In this document: positions 43,151 through 52,181 of the stretch, piece after piece | Position numbering within the stretch: position 1 is the first letter of the stretch | Layout: each line of letters begins with the position of its first letter | Assembly (NCBI GenBank): GCA_028277405.1 | Contig: JANQGH010000098.1 | Location: 62,001 to 126,000, forward strand | Length of the DNA: 64,000 nt | Origin: Alphaproteobacteria bacterium | GTDB taxonomy: Bacteria; Pseudomonadota; Alphaproteobacteria; DSM-16000; Inquilinaceae | Direction: 5' to 3' | Notes under the pieces: model-generated | Seen by the model: the letters and a program-made list of their open reading frames with translations, nothing else | Told to the model about the DNA's origin: nothing | Database searches by the model: none | Made by a program: the position numbers and the translations under genes

Positions 43151-44737
43151 TCAGTTTTTCGAAACCCCGTAAAGATCCAGCAGGAAGGACGGCTGCAGCG
43201 CGAAGCCGCTCACCGCGTCGGTGCTGACGGCGTTTTGCTGCCAGTTGGCGACGAACACCCAGGGCGCGTCCTCGTAGACGATGGCCTGGACCTGGCGATA
43301 AAGCTCCGCCCGCTCGCTCTGGTCGGTCGAGACCCGTGCCTGCTCCAACAGCGCGTCGACCTCGGGGTTGGAGTAGTAGCCGGAGTTGAAGCCGCCCTCC
43401 TCGGGAAAGGCCCCGGTGCGCAAGGCCAGGAAGGGCAGGGTGTCCGGGTCGTTGGTCATCCAGGCCATTTCGGCCATGTCGCCGCGCCCCTCCAGGCCCG
43501 GATTGACGATGCCGAGAAAGGTGTTCCACTCATAGGTCTCGATGTTGGCGTCGATGCCCACATCCGCCAAATCGGCCTGGATTGCCGTGCCCATGGCGAC
43601 CGGGTCCAGCATGCCGGAGCCGCCCTCGGTGACGAGGAACGTGACCTCCGCACCGTCACCATAGCCGGCCTCGGCGATCAGCTCGCGCGCCCGGTCCGGA
43701 TCGTACGGGTAGGGCTGAAGGTCCTCATTGTAGGCCCAGGCGAAGGCCGGCGGGATGGGGCTTGCGGCCACCGTCGCCGTGCCCTGCAGCACTTCGGTGA
43801 CGATCGCTTCCTTGTTGATGGCGTAGTTCGCCGCCTGGCGCATGCGCTGGTCGGTGAACGGGCCCTCGCGCAGGTTCAGGATCAGGAACCACAGATGCGG
43901 CCCCGCCTGCTCATACATGGTGAAGTCCGGGTCCTCGTCGAACTGGGTGACCATGTCCGGCGGCACCTCGACCATCAGGTCGATGCCGCCGGCCAGCATC
44001 TCGTTCACCCGCGCATTCGCGTCCGTGATCGGCCGGAAGACCACGCCGCGTAGCTCCGGCGCGCCGCCCCAATAATCTTCATTGCGCTCCAGCGCGACCT
44101 GCCGATTGGCTTCCCAAACCGCGAACTGGAATGGTCCCGTGCCCACCGGGTTGCGGCCATAATCGGCGCCATGTTCCATCACCGCCGTCGGCGAAACGAT
44201 CAGACCGGTCGGATAGGCCAGATTGGACAACAGCGGCGCATACGGCTCCGCCAGGTGAAAGGCGACCGTGCGGTCGTCGATCACCTCGGTTTCTTCGATG
44301 GCGCTAAAGAAGAAGGAGAGCGGGAAGGGCCCCGTGTCATGATAGGGGTGGTTCTCGTCCAGCATGCGGTCGAAGTTGAACTTCACCGCCTCGGCATTGA
44401 ACGGCGTGCCGTCATGAAAGGTGACGCCGTCGCGCAGCGTGAAGGTGTAGGTCGTGCCGTCCTCGCTGATCTCCCAACTGTCGGCCAGGGCGGGCTCGAC
44501 CTCCAGCGTGCCGTCGGAGAACCGCACCAGACCTTCGTAAAGGTTGACCAGAATTCGGAAGTCGTTGACGGCCGTCACCCGATGCGGGTCTAGAGACAAG
44601 GGCTCGGCGATCTGGCCCACCGACAGCACGTCTTGCGGCACTTGGGCCGTCGCCATGCCGGTGACTGCCAGTGACGTGCCCAACACCAGGGCCGTCGCCA
44701 GCGCCTTCAAACCGTTCGATTTCGCGCCCCAATTCAT
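43151..44737 (-). CDS. ABC transporter substrate-binding protein (family 5, peptide/nickel type)
   Basis: Periplasmic binding protein of 528 aa with a signal peptide (cleavage near AVTGMATAQ, about residue 32). Family-5 hallmarks are AEPLSLDPHRVTAVND, LADSWEISEDGTTYTFTLRDGVTFHDGTPF and YNPVGTGPFQF-like GRNPVGTGPFQFAVWE. It is first in the importer operon; the ATG at 44737 has AGGAGG nearby. With the divergent carbamoylase gene, a hydantoin, carbamoyl-amino acid or peptide is a reasonable guess for the ligand. Confidence 0.93.
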   Translation of the reverse strand: MNWGAKSNGLKALATALVLGTSLAVTGMATAQVPQDVLSVGQIAEPLSLDPHRVTAVNDFRILVNLYEGLVRFSDGTLEVEPALADSWEISEDGTTYTFTLRDGVTFHDGTPFNAEAVKFNFDRMLDENHPYHDTGPFPLSFFFSAIEETEVIDDRTVAFHLAEPYAPLLSNLAYPTGLIVSPTAVMEHGADYGRNPVGTGPFQFAVWEANRQVALERNEDYWGGAPELRGVVFRPITDANARVNEMLAGGIDLMVEVPPDMVTQFDEDPDFTMYEQAGPHLWFLILNLREGPFTDQRMRQAANYAINKEAIVTEVLQGTATVAASPIPPAFAWAYNEDLQPYPYDPDRARELIAEAGYGDGAEVTFLVTEGGSGMLDPVAMGTAIQADLADVGIDANIETYEWNTFLGIVNPGLEGRGDMAEMAWMTNDPDTLPFLALRTGAFPEEGGFNSGYYSNPEVDALLEQARVSTDQSERAELYRQVQAIVYEDAPWVFVANWQQNAVSTDAVSGFALQPSFLLDLYGVSKN

Positions 44738-44843
44738 TGCCAAGCCTCCTGTCTTGTTGGCTGCGACACGGAATTTCCAAACCGTTGTCACAGCCGGTTG
44801 AATTGGTCCGAATTCTGGCCGCAAGCGCAACATTGAGTCAATC

Positions 44844-44861
44844 TATTTATCATGATAAATA
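44844..44861. promoter_or_regulatory. perfect 18-bp palindrome, candidate GntR operator
   Basis: TATTTATCATGATAAATA is a perfect inverted repeat located 28 bp before the GntR start and about 106 bp before the divergent binding-protein gene. It is the most AT-rich spot in this divergent region. Position suits autoregulation of the GntR gene and control of the importer operon. Confidence 0.72.
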
Positions 44862-44889
44862 TGAAAAATAAGAAGAGAGGAATCCGTCC

Positions 44890-45693
44890 ATGGCGCATCA
44901 AGAGCCGGAAACGCCGGCCCAGTCCGCCCGTCCACGCTTTCAGAAGCGGTCCGACGTCGTCGCGGAACGGCTGAAGCGCTGGATCGTCGATACCGAGCTG
45001 CAACCCGGCGATCGGCTGCCCCAGGAAAAGCAACTGATCGACGAGTTCGGGGTGTCGAAAGGCACGGTCCGTGAGGCCCTGAAGGCGCTTGAGGTTCAAG
45101 GTCTGATAACGGTTTCGACCGGGCCGAAGGGTGGCGCGCGCATCGCCAAGGTGCCGTTGGAAACCGCCGCGCGCCTGCTCGACAACTACTTCTTCTTCGA
45201 GGATCTGTCGGTCGACGATCTTTATCGCCTGCGCCTGATGGTCGAACCGGAACTCGCCTACATTGTCGCCCCGCTGATTACTGATGATGACCTGGAGGCG
45301 TTGGAACGGGTGGTGGCCTTTTGCGACTGCGCCCCGGTCGATCCGGCCGTCGAGCGCGATCAAAGGATGGCCGACCTCGACTTTCACGACATTCTGGCCG
45401 AGCGCTGCCCCAACCCGTTGATCCGGTTTTCCTGCCGCTTTATCAACTCGCTGATCAAGAAGGGATTCGTCTATCAGCAGCTCTTCGACTCGGTGGATGG
45501 ACGCGGAAAGATCGACAACATGGAAACCATGGTCGCCGACGGCAACCGGGCCCATCGGGCCTTGATAGCCGCGTTCCGAAACCGCGATGCCGATCAGGCA
45601 CGGGCGCTGATGCTCGATCATATGCGAGAGGCGTACGCCCATTTGCGCCGCATGGAGGTCACCTTGAAAGGCGGGTTCCTTGACAACCCCTAG
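44890..45693 (+). CDS. GntR family regulator, FadR subfamily (FCD domain)
   Basis: Transcription factor of 267 aa. The winged helix spans about residues 20-90 (LQPGDRLPQEKQLIDEFGVSKGTVREALKALEVQGLI). The FCD ligand domain follows with metal-site residues in DLDFHDILAERC, HRALIAAFRNRDADQA and LDHMREAY. It probably senses an amino-acid-like metabolite and controls the divergent peptide importer and the downstream carbamoylase. Its last 14 bases overlap the carbamoylase start. Confidence 0.93.
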   Translation: MAHQEPETPAQSARPRFQKRSDVVAERLKRWIVDTELQPGDRLPQEKQLIDEFGVSKGTVREALKALEVQGLITVSTGPKGGARIAKVPLETAARLLDNYFFFEDLSVDDLYRLRLMVEPELAYIVAPLITDDDLEALERVVAFCDCAPVDPAVERDQRMADLDFHDILAERCPNPLIRFSCRFINSLIKKGFVYQQLFDSVDGRGKIDNMETMVADGNRAHRALIAAFRNRDADQARALMLDHMREAYAHLRRMEVTLKGGFLDNP

Positions 45694-46945
45694 TCCCGGA
45701 AAACCGCGTGCCGACGCGCTGATCGACGGCGAGCGGCTGATCACACGGCTGCGCACCCTGGCGCGGATCGGCGCCCGAGCCGATGGCGGCGTGAACCGCC
45801 AGGCCCTGACGCCGGAAGATGCCGCCGCCCGCAAGCTGGTGGTCGGCTGGGCGCAGGAGGCTGGCCTTGCCGCCGAGACGGATCCGATCGGTAATCTCTA
45901 TCTTCGCCATGCCCCCGCCGGGGCCGAGAACGCAGAGCCCATCGTCTCCGGCAGCCATCTGGACAGCCAACCGGCCGGCGGTTGGCTGGACGGCGCCTAC
46001 GGCGTCATCGCCGCGCTGGAGGCGGTTCAGTCCTTGAAGGAGAACCGTGCCGCGCTCAGCCGGCCGGTCGAGGCCGTCGCCTGGACCAACGAGGAGGGCA
46101 GCCGGTTCATCCCCGGCGTCATGGGGTCGTCCTTCTATGTCGACCGCCTGTCGATCAGCGAGATCGAGGATAAGCTTGACCCCGACGGTGTTCGATTGGG
46201 CGATGCGCTCGCCGAACTCCTGGCCGCAACGCCCGATCTTCCGGTGCGTGAGCAGCCACGTCCGATCGCGGGCCTGGTCGAAGCCCATATCGAGCAAGGG
46301 CCGATCCTGGAGGCCGAGCGGTTGACAATCGGCGTCGTCGAGGGCGTTCAGGGCATGCGCTGGATGGAAATCACCGTCCGGGGACGCACGGACCATGCCG
46401 GCACCACACCCCTGCGACAGCGTCGCGATGCCATGCTGGCGGCGACCTCGATGGTCCAGGCGCTGGCCGACGCGCTTGACGATCCCGACGACATTATCCG
46501 CTTCACCGTCGGCCGCTTCATCGCGCGGCCGGGCGCCCCGAACACGGTGGCGGACGAGGTGACCTTCACCATCGATCTGCGGCATCCGGATGAGCATGTC
46601 TTGGAACGATCGACGGAGACGATCGGACGCGTCGTGGCAGAGAAAGCAGGTGATTGCGATTTCGATATCGCGCTTCAGGAGGCGCTGAAACCGGTCCGGT
46701 TCGACGAACGCATCGTCGAAACGGTTGCGTCCGCGACCTCGGATCTGGGCCTGCCCGCCCGGCGCATGGTTTCCGGCGCCGGCCACGACGCGGCCGTCCT
46801 GGCGCAGCGCTACCCGTGCGGCATGGCCTTCGTCCCCTGCCACAAGGGCATCAGCCACCACCCGTCGGAGAACGCCGACGAGGCGGATCTGATTGCCGGC
46901 GCCGCCGTGCTCGCGGAAACGCTGCGGCGACTGGCCTCAGACTGA
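45680..46945 (+). CDS. M20 family carbamoylase/hydantoinase (N-carbamoyl-L-amino-acid hydrolase type)
   Basis: Zinc/cobalt amidohydrolase of 421 aa that cleaves N-carbamoyl or related amides of amino acids or ureido compounds. Metal and catalytic segments are SGSHLDSQPAGGWLDGAYG (His, Asp), TNEEGSRF (Glu pair), EAHIEQGP (His) and HHPSENADE (His), the last after GAGHDAAVLA. The dimerisation lid carries GRTDHAGTTPLRQRRD. The start is TTG 45680 inside the GntR gene end, with a GGCGGG tract upstream. Allantoate amidohydrolase or ureidopropionase are close alternatives. Confidence 0.9.
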   Translation: MTTPSPGKPRADALIDGERLITRLRTLARIGARADGGVNRQALTPEDAAARKLVVGWAQEAGLAAETDPIGNLYLRHAPAGAENAEPIVSGSHLDSQPAGGWLDGAYGVIAALEAVQSLKENRAALSRPVEAVAWTNEEGSRFIPGVMGSSFYVDRLSISEIEDKLDPDGVRLGDALAELLAATPDLPVREQPRPIAGLVEAHIEQGPILEAERLTIGVVEGVQGMRWMEITVRGRTDHAGTTPLRQRRDAMLAATSMVQALADALDDPDDIIRFTVGRFIARPGAPNTVADEVTFTIDLRHPDEHVLERSTETIGRVVAEKAGDCDFDIALQEALKPVRFDERIVETVASATSDLGLPARRMVSGAGHDAAVLAQRYPCGMAFVPCHKGISHHPSENADEADLIAGAAVLAETLRRLASD

Positions 46946-47917
46946 ATCCGGCACCGGACAGCGTGGCGGGTCGCCGTTGAAGAAGCGGGCGACCTCGTCG
47001 GCCGCCAGCTGTTGAAGGCGCCCGATCGACGTCTCCGAATACCAGGCTGCGTGGGGCGACAGCAGCAGGTTGGGCGCGGCTCTCAGCGGCGAGCTGTCAG
47101 GCAGCGGCTCGGCTTCGAAGACGTCCAATCCGGCAGCGCGGACGACTCCGCTGACTAGCGCATCGGCCAACGCCGTTTCGTCGATCAAATCGCCCCGGGC
47201 GCAGTTGACCAGAACGACCCCTGGCTTCATCGCCGACAGGCTGTCAGCGTTCACGATGTGCCGCGTTTCCGGTGTCGAGGGCGCGTGCAGCAAAATCGCG
47301 TCGGCCGACGACCAAAGATCCGCCAATGGCGCTGCGTCTGCGCCGAAGCCGGCTGCGCGTTCAGTATCGACCCTGGGGTCGGTGATGACGAAGCGGAAGC
47401 CGAAGGGCCGCAGACGGGTCAGAACCGCTTGGCCGATCCGGCCGAGCCCAAGAAATCCAACGGTCGTCTGGTCGAAGGGCGGCAGCGGCCTGGCCGCAAG
47501 CGCGGGCGCCCATTCGCCGCGGCGCACGGACTGATCGAGGATGGGCAGTCGTCGCAACAGCGCAAGCAGCAGCGACGAGGTGTGATCGGCGACCTCGTCG
47601 ATGCAATAGTCCGGCACGTAGCAGACCCTGACCCCGCGCGCCTTCGCGGCTTCGATGTCGATATTGTCGAAGCCCACGCCGTAGCGCACGATGATCGCCG
47701 GATCGGCCAGGCGGTTGATCGCCGCCGCATCCATGGGCGCGAATTGAACGAAGACGGCCGACGCGCCCTCAACCAGGTCGCCGACCTCTTCGGCGTCCTT
47801 GCACTGACGGCCGGCGAACGCGGCCCCCGCCGCCTTGGCGGCCGCTTGCTCAGCCTCCACGGACGGAAAATTGTAGTCGGTAACGACGACCTTTCGGGTT
47901 TGATCGGGCGCCGTCAC
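46937..47917 (-). CDS. D-2-hydroxyacid dehydrogenase
   Basis: NAD(P)-dependent dehydrogenase of 326 aa. The Rossmann motif GLGRIGQAVL, catalytic Arg in NCARGDLID, Glu in GLDVFEAEPLP and His in SPHAAWYSE are intact. It is of the C-terminal-binding-protein/phosphoglycerate-dehydrogenase-like group. GTG 47917 overlaps the upstream SDR stop by 4 bp, so it is the last gene of the sugar operon. It overlaps the convergent carbamoylase by 9 bp. It may reduce a 2-oxoacid product of the pathway (inferred). Confidence 0.92.
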   Translation of the reverse strand: MTAPDQTRKVVVTDYNFPSVEAEQAAAKAAGAAFAGRQCKDAEEVGDLVEGASAVFVQFAPMDAAAINRLADPAIIVRYGVGFDNIDIEAAKARGVRVCYVPDYCIDEVADHTSSLLLALLRRLPILDQSVRRGEWAPALAARPLPPFDQTTVGFLGLGRIGQAVLTRLRPFGFRFVITDPRVDTERAAGFGADAAPLADLWSSADAILLHAPSTPETRHIVNADSLSAMKPGVVLVNCARGDLIDETALADALVSGVVRAAGLDVFEAEPLPDSSPLRAAPNLLLSPHAAWYSETSIGRLQQLAADEVARFFNGDPPRCPVPDSV

Positions 47918-48675
47918 GATCCGCTCTCGGGCAGACCCGCGCGCCGGCGCAGGTCGGGGTCGCGAACGTCAAGTTCCTCGCCGGACAGATCGTCGGCCGC
48001 GCCGCTGGCCAGGTAGGCGACCATCTTCGCCGGTTCGTCCGGATGGGACAGCGCCGACCGATCGAGCTGGCTGACCGGGTTGATCCCGGACGCCCGGATC
48101 TGCGCCTGCATGTCGGTGTCGACCAGGCCCGGCGCCAGGCCGAACGACCGGATGCCGTCATCGGCGTGATCGCAATGGATCGTCCGCGTCAGCATCGCCA
48201 AACCGGCCTTGGACGCGCAATAGGCGCTCCAGCCCTCCAGCGGGCGGTGCGCCGCCCCGGTGCTGATGTTGATAATCCGGCCGCCGCCAGCCCCGATCAG
48301 GGCAGGCAGCACGGCGTGGATCATGCGGTAGGCGCCGATCAGGTTCACGTCGACCGTCGCCGCCCAGATCTTCGGATCCGTGTCCGCCAGTTTCGCGATT
48401 GGCTGGATGGAGGCGGCGTTGTTCACCAGGATGTCGATGTGGTGGTCGGCCTCGATGCGCCTAATGTCGTCATCGGGATTGGCAACGTCGAGTGTCGTCG
48501 CGACGGCTGAACCGCCATCGTCACCGATCGCTTCGGCGACTTGCCCGGCGGCTTCGGCCGACCGGGCCGTCACCACGACATGGGCGCCGTCGCGGGCGAG
48601 CAGCTTGGCAATGGCGGTGCCGAGCCCCTTGCCGGCGCCGGTCACCAGCGCTGTTTTTCCGGAAAGTGTGGCCAT
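47914..48675 (-). CDS. short-chain dehydrogenase/reductase (SDR)
   Basis: NAD(P)-dependent oxidoreductase of 253 aa. TGAGKGLG binds the cofactor, NNAA stabilises the core, and the Ser-Tyr-Lys set lies in INISTGAAHRPLEGWSAYCASK. The C-terminus is shortened after the GLAPGLVDTDM loop and ends in an acidic/basic tail rather than the usual hydrophobic segment. It is embedded in the sugar operon, 3 bp after the mutarotase-like gene. It may oxidise the sugar at C1 or a later hydroxyacid; which step is unknown. Confidence 0.9.
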   Translation of the reverse strand: MATLSGKTALVTGAGKGLGTAIAKLLARDGAHVVVTARSAEAAGQVAEAIGDDGGSAVATTLDVANPDDDIRRIEADHHIDILVNNAASIQPIAKLADTDPKIWAATVDVNLIGAYRMIHAVLPALIGAGGGRIINISTGAAHRPLEGWSAYCASKAGLAMLTRTIHCDHADDGIRSFGLAPGLVDTDMQAQIRASGINPVSQLDRSALSHPDEPAKMVAYLASGAADDLSGEELDVRDPDLRRRAGLPESGS

Positions 48676-48678
48676 GCC

Positions 48679-48993
48679 TCAATCCATCCGCCACTGACGG
48701 GGCAGCAGGTAGGGAAACTGCGTCGTCGGATCGACCTCGACGCGCATGATCGGCGCCATCCATTCCGCCCAGCGCTTGTTCACCGGGCTTTCCGCCAGCG
48801 CCTTGCGCGTGCGGTCGAGATCGTCGGTCTCGAAATAGCCGAACAGGGTCAGCCCATGGCGAAAGATGTTGTAGTTGCGGATGCCGGCTTCGCTCAGCGC
48901 CTCCACCATTTCGGGCCAGATCTCGTCATGCCGCCTTTTGTATTCCTCTTCATATCCGGGCCGTACTTCCAAGACCCAGGCGTAGTGGCTCAT
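48679..48993 (-). CDS. rhaM: L-rhamnose mutarotase-like protein
   Basis: A 104-aa protein of the RhaM/FucU-like ferredoxin-fold mutarotase family. It contains EEEYKRRHDEIWPEMVEAL with the conserved His, NYNIFRHGLTLFGYFE, and NKRWAEWMAPIM with conserved Trp residues. RhaM interconverts anomers of L-rhamnose. Its presence in this operon suggests an L-rhamnose-like or L-fucose-like sugar as substrate. Its start overlaps the acetoacetate-decarboxylase-like gene by 4 bp. Confidence 0.88.
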   Translation of the reverse strand: MSHYAWVLEVRPGYEEEYKRRHDEIWPEMVEALSEAGIRNYNIFRHGLTLFGYFETDDLDRTRKALAESPVNKRWAEWMAPIMRVEVDPTTQFPYLLPRQWRMD

Positions 48994-49799
48994 GGCCCCA
49001 TCTCCCCCTTCTGTGCGTTTTCGTCTGCCAGGTAGTCGTAAACGATGTCCCCCGGCACCAGCGTGAAATCGGCGCGCCAGTGAAAGCCCTCGATCGCCTC
49101 GATCACGGGCAGGCGGTAGATCGGCGCCTGCACATGGGGCCGCAGCTCGACCGTGCAGGGCCCGCGCCAGCATTCGTGGATGGTGACTTCCGACAGTTTG
49201 CGTGCGGTGATCTGGCGGATCGCCGGACGACCGTCGATATGGTCGATGGCTTTCAGGTTCAGATTGGTTCGGAAGTCAAAATGCTCTTGCAGGGCGGCCA
49301 GGTCGCCTTGCCGCTGTTTGTACGGCGCGGTCAGTGTCACCACGTCGATGCCATCGCGGGCGATGCGGCCAACGACTGTGTCCCCGGTCGTGGTCAGGCT
49401 TGGCTCGGCATACTTCTTCGGCTGACCGTGGACCTCGCGGCCTTGGACGATCCCGACCGGGTGGTTCAGGAACAGGTAGGGCGAATAGCCGCCCGAGATG
49501 CCGCCGTCCGGCATTTGGGCGCCGATCATGACATTCGATTCGCCGTACGGGCCCAGCCAGTCGACATCGCCCATGCGATAGATGTGGATCAGCACCGCGT
49601 CCGAGGTCGGCTCCAGAGGCGGCGGCAGCAGGCGCGCGATGGCCTCCCGGTCGGTCCGATAGACGGCGGTCAGTACCTCGATATTCCGGAAGGTGAACGG
49701 AAAGGGCGGCGTCATCGGCGCGTCCCAGGGCGTCGAGAAGCCGCCCGCCCTGATCTCGGCCTCGGTCGGCCGGGTGGGTTTGTCCGTCGATCCGCTCAT
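48990..49799 (-). CDS. acetoacetate decarboxylase family protein
   Basis: A 269-aa protein with the ADC fold. The catalytic-type lysines are in REVHGQPKKYAEP, like the Lys pair of acetoacetate decarboxylase, and EYSPYLFLNHP-like GYSPYLFLN and PPPLEPTSDAVLIHI match the family. True ADC makes acetone, but distant relatives are aldolase/dehydratases of unsaturated sugar-like acids. Inside a sugar catabolic operon an unknown Schiff-base reaction on a keto-deoxy sugar acid is more likely. It overlaps both neighbours by 4 bp. Confidence 0.86.
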   Translation of the reverse strand: MSGSTDKPTRPTEAEIRAGGFSTPWDAPMTPPFPFTFRNIEVLTAVYRTDREAIARLLPPPLEPTSDAVLIHIYRMGDVDWLGPYGESNVMIGAQMPDGGISGGYSPYLFLNHPVGIVQGREVHGQPKKYAEPSLTTTGDTVVGRIARDGIDVVTLTAPYKQRQGDLAALQEHFDFRTNLNLKAIDHIDGRPAIRQITARKLSEVTIHECWRGPCTVELRPHVQAPIYRLPVIEAIEGFHWRADFTLVPGDIVYDYLADENAQKGEMGP

Positions 49800-50593
49800 G
49801 TCTGGGTCTCCTCGGCGGGTGCCGAAAAGGCATAACCTCCGAACCCGCCGGTGACGTTGATCATCTCGCCGGTCACGAAGTCGGCGTCGTCGGACAGCAG
49901 GTACGACACAGCGCCGGCCACGTCGCTTGGGCGGCACCAGCGGCCCAGCGGAATGGTGCCCAGCACCTGGCGTTCGAATGTCGGCCAGTCCAGCCCAAGG
50001 GTATCGGCTTTGGCCCGAAAGGCGGCCTCCATGCCGGTACCGGGGCCGACATGCCCCGGCGCCACGGCGTTCACGGTGATGCCTTGGCCGGCCAGTTCGA
50101 CCGCCAGGCATTGGGTCAGTGCCCAGACCGCGCTTTTCGACGCCATATAGGCCGACGAGAACGGGTTGCCGAACCCCAGCTTCGTCAGAATGTTGACGAT
50201 GCGGCCATGCCCCTGGCGCGAGAACAGCCGCGCCGCCGACCGGCACATCAGAAAGCCTCCGCGTGCGTTCACCGCCATGATGCGGTCCCAGTCGTCGGCC
50301 GTCATGTCGATCACAGCCCGCTGCAGATGGATGCCGGCATTGTTGACCAGGGCGTCGAGGTCCGTCGGCAAGGTTGCGAACGCGGCATCGATGGAGGCCT
50401 CGTCGGCGATGTTCACGGCGACAAAACCGGCTCCCAATTCATCCGCCGCCTTCAGCCCGGCGGTCTCGTCGCGGTCGGCGATCGTGACCGACCAGCCGTC
50501 GCCAGCCAGCCGCTCGGCGATGCCATAGCCGACACCGCTCGCCGCACCCGTGACGAGCACGCGTTTCGATTTGGCTGCCACCTGTCTCGTCAA
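49796..50593 (-). CDS. short-chain dehydrogenase/reductase (SDR)
   Basis: SDR oxidoreductase of 265 aa. The cofactor loop is VTGAASGVGYGIAE, NNAG is intact, and YMASK holds the catalytic Tyr and Lys. The catalytic Ser position looks like Thr or Leu (NILTKLGFGNPFSSAY), which may change activity. The C-terminal VTGEMINVTGGFGGYAF is a classic SDR ending. The start is TTG 50593, overlapping the isomerase stop by 4 bp; GTG 50581 is an alternative. It is distinct from the second SDR of the operon. Confidence 0.9.
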   Translation of the reverse strand: MTRQVAAKSKRVLVTGAASGVGYGIAERLAGDGWSVTIADRDETAGLKAADELGAGFVAVNIADEASIDAAFATLPTDLDALVNNAGIHLQRAVIDMTADDWDRIMAVNARGGFLMCRSAARLFSRQGHGRIVNILTKLGFGNPFSSAYMASKSAVWALTQCLAVELAGQGITVNAVAPGHVGPGTGMEAAFRAKADTLGLDWPTFERQVLGTIPLGRWCRPSDVAGAVSYLLSDDADFVTGEMINVTGGFGGYAFSAPAEETQT

Positions 50594-51405
50594 CCTTTCG
50601 ACCAGGCGCGAAACTTGTCGCGCAGGCCGATGGTTTCGGTCAGCACGTCGTCATAGAGCGTGTCCATGTAATCCTGATGGACGTATTCGAGGGCCAGGTA
50701 GCCGTCGAAGCCGGCGTCGCGAAGCGTGGCGAACTGGGCCTCCATATTGATCGTTCCTTCCGCGCCCTTGGTCTGCAGCGCGCCGGGGCGGGCCTGGCGC
50801 AAATGGACGTGGGCGGCGTGCGGCGCCAGCACGTCGACCTCCTCTTGGCGATAGCCCAGGCAGGCGAAATGGGCGTAGTCCAAGGTCAGTTTCAGGCCGG
50901 GCACGCGGTCCAGCAGCTCCAGCACCAAGGACGGGCTTTCCAGGTAGGAATGCACGTGCGGCTCGATGGTGACGGTCACACCGGCGCCGCCGCCGATTTT
51001 GACCAGTTCCGCCAGGCCGTCCGCCGACACGGCCAGCGCGTCCTGCCGGCTCTGACCCGGATTGACGACACCGGGCAGGACAAAGACGGTTGGAATGCCC
51101 GCCGCTTTCATGAACCGGCAGATCACCCGGAAATCCGCCCAATTGCCTGAATGCTGGGACCGGTCGGCCATGTTACGGCCGGAGAGGCTGTCGCCGAACA
51201 GGTGGTAGAAGCAGGGCACGGAGATGCCCAAGTCGCGGACCCTGTGCGCCTCGCCATCCGGGTCCTCGAGGATGGTGTCGCGGCTGAGCGCGGGACCGTA
51301 GAAATAGCCAAGATCGAGCGCGCCGATGCCCAGAACGTTGGCGAGGCCGACCGCCTCTTGCAAGGAACAGGCGCGCAGTGACCAGGATGTCAGGGACAGT
51401 TTCAT
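50590..51405 (-). CDS. TIM-barrel sugar isomerase/epimerase (AP-endonuclease 2 family)
   Basis: A 271-aa member of the xylose-isomerase-like TIM barrel family. Expected metal ligands are Glu in TIEPHVHSY, Asp in LTLDYAHF, His in AAHVHLRQA and Glu in LALEYVH. Members isomerise or epimerise ketoses and sugar acids, or act as 2-keto-myo-inositol dehydratase. It is 16 bp downstream of the GntR gene. Its exact reaction in the pathway is open. Confidence 0.88.
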   Translation of the reverse strand: MKLSLTSWSLRACSLQEAVGLANVLGIGALDLGYFYGPALSRDTILEDPDGEAHRVRDLGISVPCFYHLFGDSLSGRNMADRSQHSGNWADFRVICRFMKAAGIPTVFVLPGVVNPGQSRQDALAVSADGLAELVKIGGGAGVTVTIEPHVHSYLESPSLVLELLDRVPGLKLTLDYAHFACLGYRQEEVDVLAPHAAHVHLRQARPGALQTKGAEGTINMEAQFATLRDAGFDGYLALEYVHQDYMDTLYDDVLTETIGLRDKFRAWSKG

Positions 51406-51421
51406 AGGCGTTGCTCCTCCC

Positions 51422-52177
51422 TCAAGACGCCGTCTTCGCGACCAGGTCGGCCGGTTGTTCGCCGCTGGTCTCCATGGCCTGTAGCGTCGTGCGGTGAACG
51501 TTCTGCATGTGCTGGACCATGGCCGCCGTCGCCTGTTCCGGCGATCGCGACTCCAGGGCGGCCACGATCGCGATATGATCCTTGTAGCTTTGGCCCAAAA
51601 CCCCAGGCGTCTCAGACGCGATCCGACGGTAGTCCATGCCCAGGACGTTCAAGGAGCGTGCCACGCGCTCGATGAACGGATTGCCGGACGCCTTCCAGAT
51701 GATCGAGTGAAACTCTTGATCAGAGACGCGGAAGCCGATCGGGTCGCCAATCAGCCGTTCCTGGGGACCGAGCAGCGCACGCAGGCGTTCCAAGTCCGTC
51801 TGCTCCAGCCGTTCGGCAGCAAGGGTTGCGACCGTGCTTTCGATCGCGATCCGCGCCTCGTACAGCGAGTCCACGGTCAGCCGGTCGAGCGTGATGTAGA
51901 ATTGCAGCGGCTCCAGCAGGTCCGATGCGTTGAGTGAAGAGATGTAGGCCCCGCCGCCTTGCCGGGTCCGCACAACGCCCAAAATACTCAGGCCCCGCAA
52001 GGCTTCGCGCACGCTGGGCCGGCTGACCTGCAGCATGTTCGCCAACTCGCGTTCCGGCGGCAACTGATCGCCGGGCTTCAGATTGCCGGCCTTGATCAGC
52101 TCCAGAATGCGGCCGGCGACCTTCTCCGCGACGCTTTCGCGGGCAATCGGCTCGAAATCCTGTGTCGCGCCAGACAT
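51422..52177 (-). CDS. GntR family regulator, FadR subfamily (FCD domain)
   Basis: Transcription factor of 251 aa. The winged helix (about 10-80) contains LKPGDQLPPERELANMLQVSRPSVREAL. The FCD domain has SDQEFHSIIWKASGNPFIE, DHIAIVAALESRSPEQA and VQHMQNVH, which carry the usual metal ligands. It sits in the middle of the sugar operon between the permease and the isomerase genes, so it probably regulates its own operon. A candidate site is the TGG/CCA repeat near 56012. Confidence 0.92.
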   Translation of the reverse strand: MSGATQDFEPIARESVAEKVAGRILELIKAGNLKPGDQLPPERELANMLQVSRPSVREALRGLSILGVVRTRQGGGAYISSLNASDLLEPLQFYITLDRLTVDSLYEARIAIESTVATLAAERLEQTDLERLRALLGPQERLIGDPIGFRVSDQEFHSIIWKASGNPFIERVARSLNVLGMDYRRIASETPGVLGQSYKDHIAIVAALESRSPEQATAAMVQHMQNVHRTTLQAMETSGEQPADLVAKTAS

Positions 52178-52181
52178 GCGC

